From: Hexactinellida sp. DTS-2022
Taxonomy: Eukaryota > Porifera > Hexactinellida
Direction of reading: 5' to 3'
Assembly (NCBI GenBank): GCA_028753945.1
Contig: JAPNXP010000002.1
Coordinates: 9,672,001-9,736,000 of the forward strand
DNA length: 64,000 nt
Positions 46,445 to 57,700 of this stretch are shown here, piece by piece (the first letter of the stretch is position 1; each line of letters opens with the position of its first letter). The notes beneath the pieces were generated by a model. That model made no database searches. It was not told the DNA's origin and saw only the letters and a program-made list of their open reading frames with translations. A program made the translations under genes and the position numbers.

Positions 46445-48224
46445 TTTGCTGAACCTACTAAGAGCTCCCAAGCCTTAGTGCTCCCGAGGACCAGGGAAAT
46501 CGTATCTTTATTAGTAATAAAAAATATTTTAAAAGATATATTACATATTCTCAATTGGTTTATTCTCTAGTGAACTTACCATTGGATCTTATTCATTGTT
46601 TTGTAAGCGAGTCTAATGTATTATTTATTTTACATCCGTGAGTAGTTCGTAAATTGTTTTGATTTGTATCACGTTATATTAACTAGAACTCGGCTATACC
46701 TACCTGGGTTAGCACCAAGTTTATAAACCAGTTTGTTTTCTATATAGAAAAAACTTGGTTAGTCGTATACTCAAATTATAGGTAGTTATTTCCCAATCCC
46801 AAGGTACTACGTTCAGTTGCGGATTTACCATAGGGCTGCTAGGGTTAAAGCCCTAGGCCCACTTCATTCTTAGGCCCAGTTTAGGTCAACTTGGCCAGGA
46901 AATGGGATTGATTTGGGAGTAGAAACTAGTTTCCGCCGAAAAAAATTCAAAATATAATGAATAGTTTGGATGAGCTAAACCCGATGTTTCAATAAAATTT
47001 TAGCAACACCAGGTACATAAGTTTTTAGCAATAAGAGTTATCTATCCATATATTAAAATCACAATTGTTGTCTGCTTTTGTGTGTGTTAGTCTAGAATTG
47101 TTATGGAAGACAATATGCTCTAGAAAATACAAATTGGCATGCAAGGGTGATTTTAGACGTTCACAACGATGAATTGGTCTTAACGTCTTCCAAACAAAAT
47201 ATCGGCATTCTGAAATCTTAAAAGCGCATAACATCAACCTTCCAAACGGGCACCCTTATTGATGATACTCAAACTAAACAAGTACTTATTACTATAATCA
47301 CGTTTAATGATAAAAATATTGACAAGACACTTTCTGAGATGCGGGTAAATTCCCAGTTACTGGCACCATTCGTTAAAAGTGTCCGGATATAGGAAGTTTA
47401 GTGTATTTAAGAATAACTAATTAGTTTTTGTCCGAATCGCCACAATTTTAGATGACAAGGCAGGATAAAATGAAGCACACGTACGATTTATGGGATTATT
47501 GCCTCACGTATGAACTAATTTGGTTGACTCCTAGTATTTTGATTCAGACGACACAATTTTGTCACATTATAATATATATTGTATTGTATTTCTCTTCAAA
47601 ATTTAACAATTTTCACTTTTAATCTGCGCAGTTATTATCAAAAACTCACCTCCAACTGCTTCCTCATGGCTCAAATTGTGTTTTGTAGATTTAATCTTCC
47701 CCTACATTTTTGCGAGATTGCATACCTTGATTAATCCAGTTTGCCTTACATCAATTACTTCTATTGGTGATATATTTTTGATGCGTCAATCACATAATTA
47801 TGCATGATATTCCTATCAAAGATGTTCAACGATTTACCCGCATATATCTTCTGCATTGTAAATGACATATTGATCCAAAAATCTATTGTCTGGGGAGGAA
47901 AATCTTGTTATTAAATAGCATTTTAATTGATAAGTTGAATTGCCTTGACTCCCAAATTGTGACAAACTAATCTGAATAAAATAATATACGTGTAATTAAC
48001 AATTCACAGGCTTAACTTATTTTATTATGAGTGATTTCTTGAGGTTGGGAAGGTTAATTGTGTTTTATAGTATAACACCAACGAAAAAAGGACACGGTGC
48101 GACCTAAACCGAAGAATTGGTTAATATTAATAGCAAATAATTAATAGTAATTATGTTAGAAAATATGTTATTTCATTGTTTCTGCTTAATGGGAAACAAA
48201 TAATAATGATAAAAATTGTATAAG
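46445..48224. other. AT-rich DNA, no gene recognised
   Basis: No protein motif, paired termini or arrays. The GTGTCCGGATA word at 47370 resembles a family C end but is isolated. Confidence 0.5.
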
Positions 48225-50530
48225 TTCCTAAGTACAGTCACAAGTGACATTTTTGATTCAATGGGACACGGGAAATAACGAGAAAAAAAATACTCTGTGT
48301 AGTTCCTAAGCAAAGGCACAAGTGACATTTTTGATTCAATGGGCGTCGGGAAATAAAGAGAAAATTATATTAGTTCCTAAGCACAGTCACATGTGAACAT
48401 TTTTGAATCAATGGGACACGGGAAATAACGAGAAAAAAAATACTCTGTGTAGTTCCTAAGCAAAGTCACAAGAGACATTTTTGATTCAATGCGCGGCGGG
48501 AAATAAGGAGAAAAACAGCTCTTCTATGTAGTTCCTAAGCAAAGTCACAAGTGACATTTTTCATTCAATTGGGCGGCGGAAAATATCGATAGAATTGTGT
48601 TAGTTCATAAGCATAGTTCACAAGTGACATTTTTGATTCAATGGACGACGGGAAATAAAGAGAAAAACAGCTACTCTGTGTACTTCGTAAGCAAGGTCAC
48701 AAGTGACATTTTTGATTCAATGCGCGGCGGGAAATAAGGAGAAAAACAGCTCTTCTATGTAGTTCCTAAGCAAAGTCACAAGTGACATTTTTCATTCAAT
48801 TGGGCGGCGGACAATAACGATAAAATTGTATAAGTTCCTAAGCATAGTCACAAGTGACATTTTTGATACAATGGGCGGCGGGAAATAACGATAAAATTGT
48901 ATTAGTTCTTAAGCACAGTTCACAAGTGACATTTTTGATTCAATTGAGGCGGGAAATATTGATAAATTGTATTAGTTCCTAAACACAGTCACAAGTAACA
49001 TTTTTCATACTATGGTCCCCGGAAAATAACGATAAAATTGTATAAGTTCCTAAGCATAGTCACAAGTGACATTTTTGATACAATGGGCTGCGGGAAATAA
49101 CGATAAAATTGTATTAGTTTCTAAGCATAGTCACAAGTGACATTTTTGATACAATGGGCGCCGGGAAATTACAATAAAATTGTATTAGTTCCTAAGCACA
49201 GTACACAAGTGGCATTTTTGAGTCATTGGTCTACGGGAAATAACGAAGCAAACAGCTACTCTGTGTACTTCGTAAGCAAAGTCACAAGTGACATTTTTGA
49301 TTCAATGGGCGGTGGAAAATAACGAGGAAAAAGCTACTCTAAGTAGTTCCTAAGCACAGTCACAAGTGACATCTTTCATTCAAATGAGCATCGGGAAATA
49401 TCGATAAAATTGTATTAGTTCCTAAGCACAGTTTCAAGTAACTTTTGTCATTCATTTGGCCGACGGGAAATACCGATAAAATTGTATTAGTTCCTGAGCA
49501 CAGTTCACAAGTAACATTTTTGATTCAATTAGGCGGCGGGAAATAACGAGAAAAACAGCTACTCTGTCTACTTCGTAAGCAAAGTCACATGTGTCATTTT
49601 TGATTCAATCGGCGGAGGGAAATTACGATTGAAAACAGCTCTTCTAAGTTGTTCCTAAGCAAAGTCACAAGTGACATCTTTCATTCAAATGAGCATCGGG
49701 AAATATCGATAAAATTGTATTAGTTCCTAAGCACAGTTTCAAGTAACATTTGTGATTCATTTGGCCGACGGGAAATAACGAGGTAAACACCTACTCTGTG
49801 TACTTCGTAAGCAAAGTCACAAGCGACTTTATTATTCATTTGGGCGGCGGGAATTACCGAGGAAAACAGCTACTCAGTGTACTTCGTTAGCAAAGTCACA
49901 AATGACATTTTTGATTCAATGGGCGGCGGAAAATAACGATAAAATTGTATTAGTTCCTAAGCACAGTCACAAGTAACATTTTTGATACAATGGGCGACGG
50001 GAAAAACGATAAAAATTGTATAAGTTCCTAAGCAAAGTCACAAGTGACATTTTTCATTCAATTGGTCGGCGAGAAATACCGATAAAATTGTACTAGTTCC
50101 TAAGCACAGTCTCAAGTGACATTTTTGATTCAATGAGCGACGGGAAATACCGAGGAAAAAAGCTACTCTGTGTAGTTAGTAAACAAAGTCACAAGTGACA
50201 TTTTTTATTCAATAGGGTGCGGTAAATAACGAGGAAAACAGCTACTCTGTGTAGTTCCTAAGCAAAGTCACAAGTGAAATCTTTGATTCAATGGACGGCG
50301 GAAAATAACGATAAAAACAGCTACTCTGTATTAGTTCTTGAGCAAAGTCACAAGGGAAATATCGATAAAAATGGCTTCTCTGTATTAGTTCGTAAGCATT
50401 GGCACAAATGACTATTTTCCTTCAATGGGAGGCGGGAAATAACGATAAAAATAGCTTACACTATATTAGTTCGTAAAGCAACGGCATAAGTGACTATTTT
50501 GGTTCAATGGGAGCGATAAATAGACATATA
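48225..50530. repeat. Satellite array, roughly 30 units of ~75-80 bp
   Basis: Each unit reads AGTTCCTAAGCACA, then GTCACAAGTGACATTTTTGA, then TTCAATGGGCGGCGGGAAAT and AACGA. Two spacer types follow: a short 'AAAATTGTATTAGT' and a longer 'GAAAAACAGCTACTCTGTGT'. Types alternate irregularly. Some adjacent pairs recur as higher-order units (for example 48470-48590 and 48710-48830 are nearly the same). The last units (50330-50520) are more diverged. No gene. Confidence 0.93.
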
Positions 50531-50736
50531 ATACTGTAAGTCGTTGTTGCTTTGAAAATATCTATACAATATTACTAAAGTTGGGCAGGGCAATATTACA
50601 CAATATTTCCTCAATTGGAACGCGAAACTATATTTATAATATAGTACCTAGTTTTGTCAGGGAATATAGATACACAATATTACTAAAGTCCGTTCAGCAG
50701 CTTTGGTGCACAATCTTTCTATGCATAAGAACCATA

Positions 50737-50879
50737 GGCGGCGCGTGAGATTTCCGTATAGGGAGGCTATTAGCACCATATATGAGATAACCTTTCTTCA
50801 AAGCTTCTTAGTTTGAGGTCAATAAGATTAAATTTCGGGAGGTTTAGCTTCACCAAGCCTCCATTACGCTCGGCCCCTG
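50737..50879. repeat. Inverted repeat bracketing the satellite region, right arm
   Basis: Complement of 46318-46444 (GGCGGCGCGTGAGATTTCCG at the inner edge, TTACGCTCGGCCCCTG at the outer edge), with a ~20-bp internal difference near 50795-50815. Confidence 0.75.
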
Positions 50880-51110
50880 GTAGGTTGGCAGATCGGTAGA
50901 ACGCCGGGTGAATATTCACAGGACGGCAGTACGAACTGGTAACCCTGTTAACGACAGTGCCTCGAGGCGGGGCAATAAGGTGTCGACGGTTACCCTCCTG
51001 ATGAGTCCCTGGAATGGAACGAAACCGCTCACATATGATCCCTATGAATTGGGGCCGAGATTTCAGTTAGTCTCCATACTAGTCCCTGACTTCAGCTCAC
51101 AACAATAATT
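50880..51110 (+). other. GC-richer patch with an unidentified 66-codon open frame
   Basis: 50908-51108 stays open and its base composition is more coding-like than its surroundings. The peptide (for example LLMSPWNGTKPLTYDPYELG) matches nothing I recognise. No ribosome or splice context is evident. It could be a decayed transposon or host fragment. Confidence 0.25.
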
Positions 51111-51724
51111 TATAAAGAAATGTATAATAATTTTGATAAAATATACAAAATGTAATACCTATGTTGTATAAACCAATATAGTATACAAGTTTTGATACAC
51201 TATTCGAATAATGGTAACCAAGATAAAATCATTGAACATAGAAAAATGAATCCCTTGGAGTTTTACCAATGATAACATAAATCAAGGAAAATATACCATG
51301 GATATTAGGGATCGGTGAGGTCAATTATATTTAGGCAGTAAATAATGACAGTTCTGCAACCTTGAATAGATACTTGCATAGGAATCCTGGTCACCTGTAA
51401 ATCTCTAGCTACAAAATATAGGAACTTAATAACAAACTGACAATTTAGTAAGAAGATTATGGAATTTTTTGATTAGTTATTTGCATAAAAGTGTTAATTT
51501 ATTAGAAAGATTTTGACAGTGGAGAAGCATTCCAAAACTAAAGAAAAATGGTGTAATACAAGGACAACACCTAACCGTTATAATACAAAAATATCTAAGA
51601 GAGATATTATGAATTGATATCGATATAATAATATGAAATTTCACACTATTCGTTCAGGCAGTATTCGGTTAATACTATAGATTAGGTTATGTGATATTAA
51701 GTTCTAAAAAGATTTACCACTATA
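51111..51724. other. AT-rich DNA, nothing recognised
   Basis: No coding or repeat structure seen. Confidence 0.5.
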
Positions 51725-52640
51725 TGTGACTCTTACTTTCAAATCTGCAAGTGTAATTTACATCAAAAATGAAGTATCACCAGAATAGTATGCAAAATAC
51801 CAAATAAATCTGTAAATTATCAACAAAACCCCCCCGGACGATGTGTGATTAAATCCAGAATCGTAGAAGTGATTAGTCAACATCGGGTGCGTTAACTTTT
51901 TTGAACAGGTATAATAGAAGCTCTGTTATCAATTATAACTTTCTAGAACAAGTATATTTGCTTATCGAATCCATATAAAATGTCTTATATTGGATAGACG
52001 CTCTTATTCTATTTTTATAAAGATATTTCCTCAACGAAGAATTTACTTTCAGAATGAAATTATATATGTTTTACCACAAAGGGTAAATGCCAGAGAACGG
52101 GTAAGAAGAGCGAAATAATACGAGATTAGCATAGCCCGATAGGAAAATTATAGTCATGTCAAGGACACCGTTAATAAGTTACCAGGCGAGTATTGTCTGT
52201 GCATTAACGGTGTCCTTAACATGATTATAATTTTTTCCTATGGTGCTATGCTAATCTCTTATTATTTCGCTTTTCTTAACAGTTCTCAGGCATGAACTTT
52301 TAAGGTAAAAACATATGTAATTTCATTCTGAAAGTAAATTCTTCGTATAAGCGTGATTATTTTAAAAATAGAATAAGAGCGTCTATGCTGTATAACACAT
52401 ACTATAAGAAATTTATAAGCAAATATACTTGTTCTAGAATGTTCTAATTCACAACAGAGCTTCTATTATACCTGTTGAAAAAGGTTAACGTACCCGATCG
52501 GTGATTAATCAATTCTATGATACATGATTTAATCACACATCGTCCGGGGACAGATTTTGTTGATAATATACTGATTTATTTGGTATTTTGCATACTATTC
52601 TGGTGATAGTTCGTTTTTGATGAAAATAATACTGGTACAT
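51725..52640. repeat. Large palindrome, arms of about 440 bp
   Basis: The left arm ends with ATAGTCATGTCAAGGACACC, then GTTAA. The right arm begins TTAACGGTGTCC and continues with the complement of the left arm in order (a 'CTTATTCTATTTTTA' block, 'CAAGTATATTTGCTTAT', CGGACGATGTGTGATTAA, 'ATAGTATGCAAAATACCAAA'). Arms differ by scattered substitutions and small indels. The ~27-bp centre (TAAGTTACCAGGCGAGTATT, then GTCTGTGCA) is a piece of family D. So this is two copies of one TTAACGGTGTCC-ended element facing each other across a D fragment. Confidence 0.88.
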
Positions 52641-52689
52641 TTGAGAGTAGGCATCATATATTGTATAAAAAATTTTTCAAACCGTAAAC

Positions 52690-53575
52690 TATCATAATTT
52701 TGTCTGAATCCAATTCCGTAGCCCCCTGTCTCCGGCATTGACATTATATTTAGAAAAACGCCATAAAGAGGTCCCCACACGTTTCAAAATATGATGTAAT
52801 ATTCGAAAACATTACCATCCAACTTGAAATGGATTAATAATGTGACCAGGAAGTTAGAACTAAGCTCTAGTGTTGTTTTTAATTTCCAAGTTTGTGGTCA
52901 CATCACTGAAATCACACCACCATATATGGGTATGCGAATTATAGAATGGTAGCGAATTGGATTATGGTCTCATTTATTCTACCAATGAGTTTGTAATGGG
53001 ATATTTATGTGATTACATGGTTAGAGCTAAGCTCTAGCGTCTATACTTTAGGAGAGAGTAAATTTGCTGCGTAATCAGAAATGGGCACATTACATGCCCA
53101 TATAGGGATCATTTTGTAAACGGTGCGTCTTAGGGTCATAAAATGTATTATTGAGGGATAGGAAGTTGGGTATTGCGAGCATTTTGAGACGTATAGTAAG
53201 ATTCTAGCACCTTGGGTGCCTGAGAATGAAAATGGACAATAAAATGTTCCCTCGAATTAGATTATAGGCCATAAAAGTTGTAAATTTCACATATTAAGTA
53301 TTTTTTTTGATCAATTGTTGCTTATTTTCGTCAATGATAGCTTGAATAGAGTTTTGATACTACCAATCTCACCATTGTTGAGGAAAACAATACTGATAAT
53401 CTTTTAAAGTCGTGAAACCAGGGATCCGCTCTACACAATAGGTCATAACTCTGAGAATACGCTTGGACGAGACTCCAAACCATGTACAAACGATATTTAT
53501 GATCCTTCGGCGTTGCTTGGTAAAAAAAAAAAAAATCGGGTCATGTTGAGTTTTGGACTAAATTTTCGGTTTTTT
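52690..53575 (+). repeat. Dispersed repeat family F, copy 4
   Basis: Collinear with F copy 1 once its A insertion is ignored: AGTTAGAACTAAGCTCTAG, 'CACATCACTGAAATCACACC', CCATATATGGGTATG, TTAGAGCTAAGCTCTA, a CATGCCCATATAGGG block, 'GGAAGTTGGGTATTGCGAGC' and a poly-A tract near 53520. It lies directly inside the right arm side of the palindrome. Confidence 0.7.
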
Positions 53576-53579
53576 TCAT

Positions 53580-53612
53580 GTTAAAATTCCTATTGTTCAT
53601 ATACTTTTGGCT
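53580..53612 (+). repeat. Family D right terminus, detached
   Basis: CTATTGTTCATATACTTTTG, then GCTGCTTAGTGTA, is the right end of family D in plus orientation. It is separated from its continuation (the palindrome centre at 52168-52196) by F copy 4 and opposite in direction to the D body at 54032-55766. Confidence 0.75.
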
Positions 53613-53916
53613 GCTTAGTGTAGGATTTGAAATCCAGAAAAATGTAGATATTCACAATTCCTGTACTCAAAAGTTATTTTACATCCAGCTAAACACATTT
53701 TATCAATAATATTCTTGGTATTGTTTATCTTTTCTGATTGATCTATTCCGCAAGAATGGTAAATTTTAAAAAAAGTTTTTTCCTCTATTAGTTTATTTGC
53801 CAATATTATTGTATTTTTGGCATCCTGAGGATCAAGTAAATCCGCTCTAAAAAAATTAATTAATTCGGGTGAATAGTTATGGTAGAAGTACTCTAGAGGA
53901 TACCTGAACCTTAACT
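53613..53916 (+). repeat. Family B, right half (copy 4a)
   Basis: From GATTTGAAATCCAGAAAAAT to AGAGGATACCTGAACCTTAA, following the right half of B copy 1. The open minus-strand frame is repeat-derived (the same frame is broken in other B copies). Confidence 0.8.
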
Positions 53917-53954
53917 AACATTGTTTCTATTTTATTAAGCTGAGTCGACTGTAT
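53917..53954. mobile_element. pogo-type terminus beside B
   Basis: TATTTTATTAAGCTGAGTCG then ACTGTA is a pogo-like end. Its partner with the same orientation (TTATTAAGCGGAGTCGGCTG) lies at about 56228-56248. In an intact element these would be inverted to each other. Confidence 0.7.
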
Positions 53955-54286
53955 TTGCAATAAATCATAGTATCTAAAAATAGTTAAATAATGTTTTTAA
54001 ATAAACTACTGAAATAAATGATATAAAGCTTACCTTAACGGCTATCTAAACTATTCTGAAATGACTATAAATATCTTATTATAGAAACACATTACAAAAT
54101 ATTGCTATTTCAGTTAAATTTAGAAAATTTACACGAAGTGGCACAAGTGTTTCTGCCACGTGCCACTTGTGGCATACGTGGCACAAATGGAAATGTGGCT
54201 GAATCACAGTAGAAAATATTCGGATTGATTTGAAATTATGTACTTAGAGTAATTTAACCAAGTGGAATTCAATTTCGCTATCAGAA

Positions 54287-55526
54287 TTAAGGATGCTGAA
54301 CGCGAGTTAACATTAGCTGTAATGGGCAGTTTCCATAGTTTTGTCCAAACAATGGTAAATCACTATAAACATAAGATCCTTTATCCTAACTAAGATATTT
54401 AGCAATTGAGATAATTTTTTGGTATTATATTTTTGTCAGGGAGGGTGAAAATATTTTTTTTGGCTTCTCATGCCCGCAATACTATAGAATCAAAACTTCT
54501 CGGCATTATCCAGAGTGTTATATTGTGGCGCAAGTTCTGAAAAGTTCTGTACATATTCCCCACAACTAGGAATGAAAAAATGACTAGCTTTGGTAGTGTA
54601 GAGTTCCTACTTTCTATCCTGTGGGTGCTTGACCCTTGTTATCTCAAAAATCGGTCAAAATTTGACAATTTTGCACCAAATTGGTTCAAAGAACACTTAG
54701 TTCTTGTACAATCGCTCCCAAGCTAGTCATTTTTATTGACAATAGTGTATACAAGTATATCTGAGTTTTTTTATTCATTCCGCTAAATATTTTTTCTCAA
54801 CTAATGCCGAGAAGGTCGAAAAAATGAGTTTTGAGATACAAGCGTTCAAAGTTTACCAGGTTATTCCCACTAATAATAGATACATTTCAATTGGTGTTCA
54901 TCCCGGTATGGAAGGAGTATGTAAGCTTCTATTCGTACGATAAGTTTACATGTATTCAGTCATTGTTCGTAACTAAATGACTTGATATTTATCCATTTAT
55001 GCAAGTCCACTTTATTTTGGGACACCAGCTGGAAAAGGAATTTGATGTAATTGGCTGTGAGAATTGTTCGAAATTCAACAGAAAGTTCATTCCAGCAATG
55101 TTTTGAACTACTATGTACATGCACCATGTATATTTGTGGAACCTTTCAATTGAATTGCTTTATATCCCAGAATAATTAAAAAGATAGTCACCATAGAGAT
55201 TCGAACCCATAACCTCAAGTATACATTCTCCATATGCTTTCCACCGTGCAGTTGATACATATTAGTTATATATGTACTGATATTAGTATCAAAATGACAA
55301 TAAATAACCATCAATGGTGATAAATGTGAGGAATGTTCACATAATCACCGATGTCATCAAAAATGACGTCACTAATAATGCACTTTTGAGCAAAAATATT
55401 CTAGATTTTTGAAAATTTGCACTTCCAACAGAATTCCAGGTTATTTTTGCATGTTATTTCACAATAATCGACACTTAAATTTTTTTTTTTTTAAATACCG
55501 GATAATTTGGCGTCAAGCATCCTTAA
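54287..55526. repeat. Family G TTAA element inside D
   Basis: Left end TTAAGGATGCTGAACGC; right end is the complement of TTAAGGATGCTTGACGCC; TTAA at both ends, 1240 bp. The D sequence on either side is continuous once G is removed (compare 63580-63610). No protein recognised. A tRNA-like box lies inside (55180-55260). Confidence 0.82.
55180..55260 (-). repeat. Possible tRNA-derived SINE head
   Basis: On the minus strand GAGGTTATGGGTTCGAATCT contains a good RNA polymerase III B-box (GGTTCGAATC), preceded by a region laid out like tRNA-derived SINE heads. The A-box is not clear and no second copy is in the window, so this is tentative. Confidence 0.35.
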
Positions 55527-55766
55527 CTTATTAACATTGCATCTTAATGATCAATAATTAATTATTTAATTAGCTAATTATATATTTAATGAGTTTAACG
55601 CCTCAATAAAAATGTAAATTCAAAGATTTTGCTGTTTTATTATACTTTATATATCGTTTCATGTTAATAGCCATTTTGTAGCATCTAGTAATGTTATTAT
55701 GCTGTATAACCTCAAATGTATGAATACAAATTAATGCTGTTCAAATACTTTTGGCAGGTTAGTGTA

Positions 55767-56183
55767 TTATGTGATGTCGATTTTCAAATGATGATTTTCC
55801 TTATCCAAAATCCAAAAAACAGATGAACTATTCATATTAGGGTAAATCGCAGCACTGAAAAGTTGTATCTTTACGAGATCTCTCCGAAACCGTTGTGTTT
55901 TTGATTCTACGACCAAAATTGACAAAATGACTTCTTCCGCTATTCTGAAAATGTTAGTTTTGAGATAGCGGCTTTTGAAAAAAAATTTTACAGCAATTAT
56001 TCCTAAATTGAGTTGACCAAAGTGTGTCAAACTGGAAAAATAATAGGAATCTTTCTTAAAAATCTCCTGAGAGTACTCATTGGTATCAATACAATCCCAA
56101 AATGCAATAAAAGAGAAATAGACAATGATTTGGATTTTATCTAAATATTCGAAATTTGTAGAGTATGTATACCTGAACCTTAA
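55767..56183 (-). repeat. Family B, left half in minus orientation (copy 4b)
   Basis: From TGTGATGTCGATTTTCAAAT through 'CGAGATCTCTCCGAAACCGT' to GTATACCTGAACCTTAA. It corresponds to the B part missing from 53613-53916 but runs the other way. The long minus-strand open frame here is repeat-derived. Confidence 0.8.
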
Positions 56184-56250
56184 TTTCTCCTTTAATCGGA
56201 TCAAAATAACCTGTCCCGAGGTTACTTTATTAAGCGGAGTCGGCTGTGAA
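56184..56250. mobile_element. pogo-type terminus beside B (right)
   Basis: CTCCTTTAATCGGATCAAAA, then CCTGTCCCGAGG and TTATTAAGCGGAGTCGGCTG. It is the continuation of the pogo-like MITE into which B inserted. Confidence 0.7.
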
Positions 56251-57079
56251 TTTAAAACTACAAACATTGTATTATGGTGCCATATAGTTCTATTTTAAAC
56301 ATATACTTATAATCAGATACAGTTACACTTAATTATACTATCTATTCCTTAGAGATCTATTAAGACACGAGCCCTTCGGTCTCGGTCGCTACGCGAACCG
56401 AATCACTCGCACAAAGATCGCTCATTTGTTAGACACTACGCAAAACAATTAACGGTCCCTTCGCGGCCTTACACGCCTCTTAAATATCACTCATAATAAA
56501 TATGTTAATACCTGTGGCTTGTAAATTACACGTATTCAGTTCAGTTGCTATTTGTTAATATATAGATAGATTAGAATAAAATTTAGTATATAATAAACGT
56601 ACATGGTGAAACATGAAGTATATAATATAAAGAGTTTACACTAAATTTGGTTAATACTAAGTCAACAAAACTAAATTAAGGAATCCTACTTTGTCTGTAT
56701 TTCGACTTCACTTCCCACGTCTAAATCAACTTCGTGACTATATTTAGTATAGTGCTCTCTTATTTTTCGCTAAATTCACTTAGCCAGCTCATTTCGGCAT
56801 TTTCTGTATAGATATTATTGACTACTGACCTTAAGCAGTCCAGTTTTTTGAAGAATGCTTCCACTTTCCTTTCTAGGAGTTCAAACCTTTTCGGGAGGTA
56901 TCTACTTTCTTCTAGAGTGCTGCTATTTCCTTTCCATTCATTTGTTAATGTAATCTCGCTATTCATTAGTTTACGTATACATTTTAATTAAATGGAATTC
57001 AATTTCTTGTCCCTTCTCGATAGTTGCCATTTATGTAAATTGGTGTAGATTTTGTGTATAAAGTGAGTCAGTTGAGAAA
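56251..57079. other. No confirmed gene; one small unidentified open frame
   Basis: A 68-codon minus-strand frame (56966-56760, with LLERKVEAFFKKLDCLRSVV) looks weakly helical but has no recognised relative. 56370-56480 is GC-richer with repeated 'TTCGCG' and 'CGGTC' words and no protein. Confidence 0.35.
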
Positions 57080-57215
57080 TTATGGAATACTCAACTATTT
57101 ATAGATATAGTAGTAGTGACAAATTTTAACTGTTCAGTGTGAAATTGATATAAGAAACTTGATAAACGTATTCACCATTCTGGAACTTAAATTAGGGAAT
57201 CCATAATCTATTAAA
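57080..57215 (+). repeat. ~130-bp direct repeat, left copy
   Basis: ACTCAACTATTTATAGATAT, AGTAGTAGTGACAAATTT and GTGAAATTGATATAAGAAAC recur at 62808-62940 with about 10-15 per cent visible difference, in the same direction, 5.7 kb away. Confidence 0.8.
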
Positions 57216-57492
57216 TTAAAGAGACATTTCTCGTTTAATCCTAACACGTACATATAATTATTATATACAAAATACGTAGAGTGGAACCCCGCGTTTCGGG
57301 GCACTCGCGTATCGGGGCACCCCTCGTATCGGGGCAGTTGGTTGGGAATTTGTTTTTTTCCCATTAAAAATAACCCCGCGTATCGGGGCGCCATTCACTT
57401 ATCGGGGCACGCCACCGAAGATTATTTCTCTTGAGTAACATGCTTTACTTTTGAGCAGCTTAGTATTCTTTGTAATGGCCGCTAAGAGTCAC

Positions 57493-57692
57493 CATAGGCG
57501 TCGGAAATGGGCCCGCCGGCCCTTCGGGCCGCACGGCCCGAAGGCTCCGGGGCCGGCCCAATAGATTCCGGGACCGCTACATTCACATCATTACTAACAC
57601 AACTATGGGCCGGGCATGGGCCGGGTAGACCCGGGTAGACCCTTCGGGCTGCCCGGCCTATGCCGGGTGGCCGGGTGGGTCCGACGCCTATG
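57493..57692. mobile_element. 200-bp GC-rich hAT-type MITE
   Basis: Starts CATAGGCGTCGGAAATGGGC and ends GGGTCCGACGCCTATG. Flanks AGAGTCAC and AGCGTCAC match as an 8-bp duplication with one change. The interior is packed with GGGCC and CCGGG words (over 65 per cent G+C by eye), in contrast to its AT-rich host. The minus-strand open frame (GPTRPPGIGRAARR) is compositional, not a gene. Confidence 0.85.
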
Positions 57693-57700
57693 AGCGTCAC

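Larger units (their letters stand above)
54032..55766 (-). mobile_element. Family D MITE body, minus orientation, holding element G
   Basis: 54035-54286 is family D reversed (AACGGCTATCTAAACTATTC, then the CCACTTGTGGCA palindromic cluster). 55527-55766 is the remaining left part ending GGCAGGTTAGTG-TA. G occupies 54287-55526. The terminus expected before 54032 is missing here and found at 53580-53612 in opposite orientation. Confidence 0.8.

Noticed and set aside
48225-50530. CRISPR-like array
   Set aside because: Units are ~75-80 bp satellite repeats with degenerate sequence throughout and no unique spacers, in a eukaryotic context.
55767-56267. 166-codon minus-strand frame
   Set aside because: Lies in family B repeat sequence plus a pogo end; the matching region of other B copies is not open.
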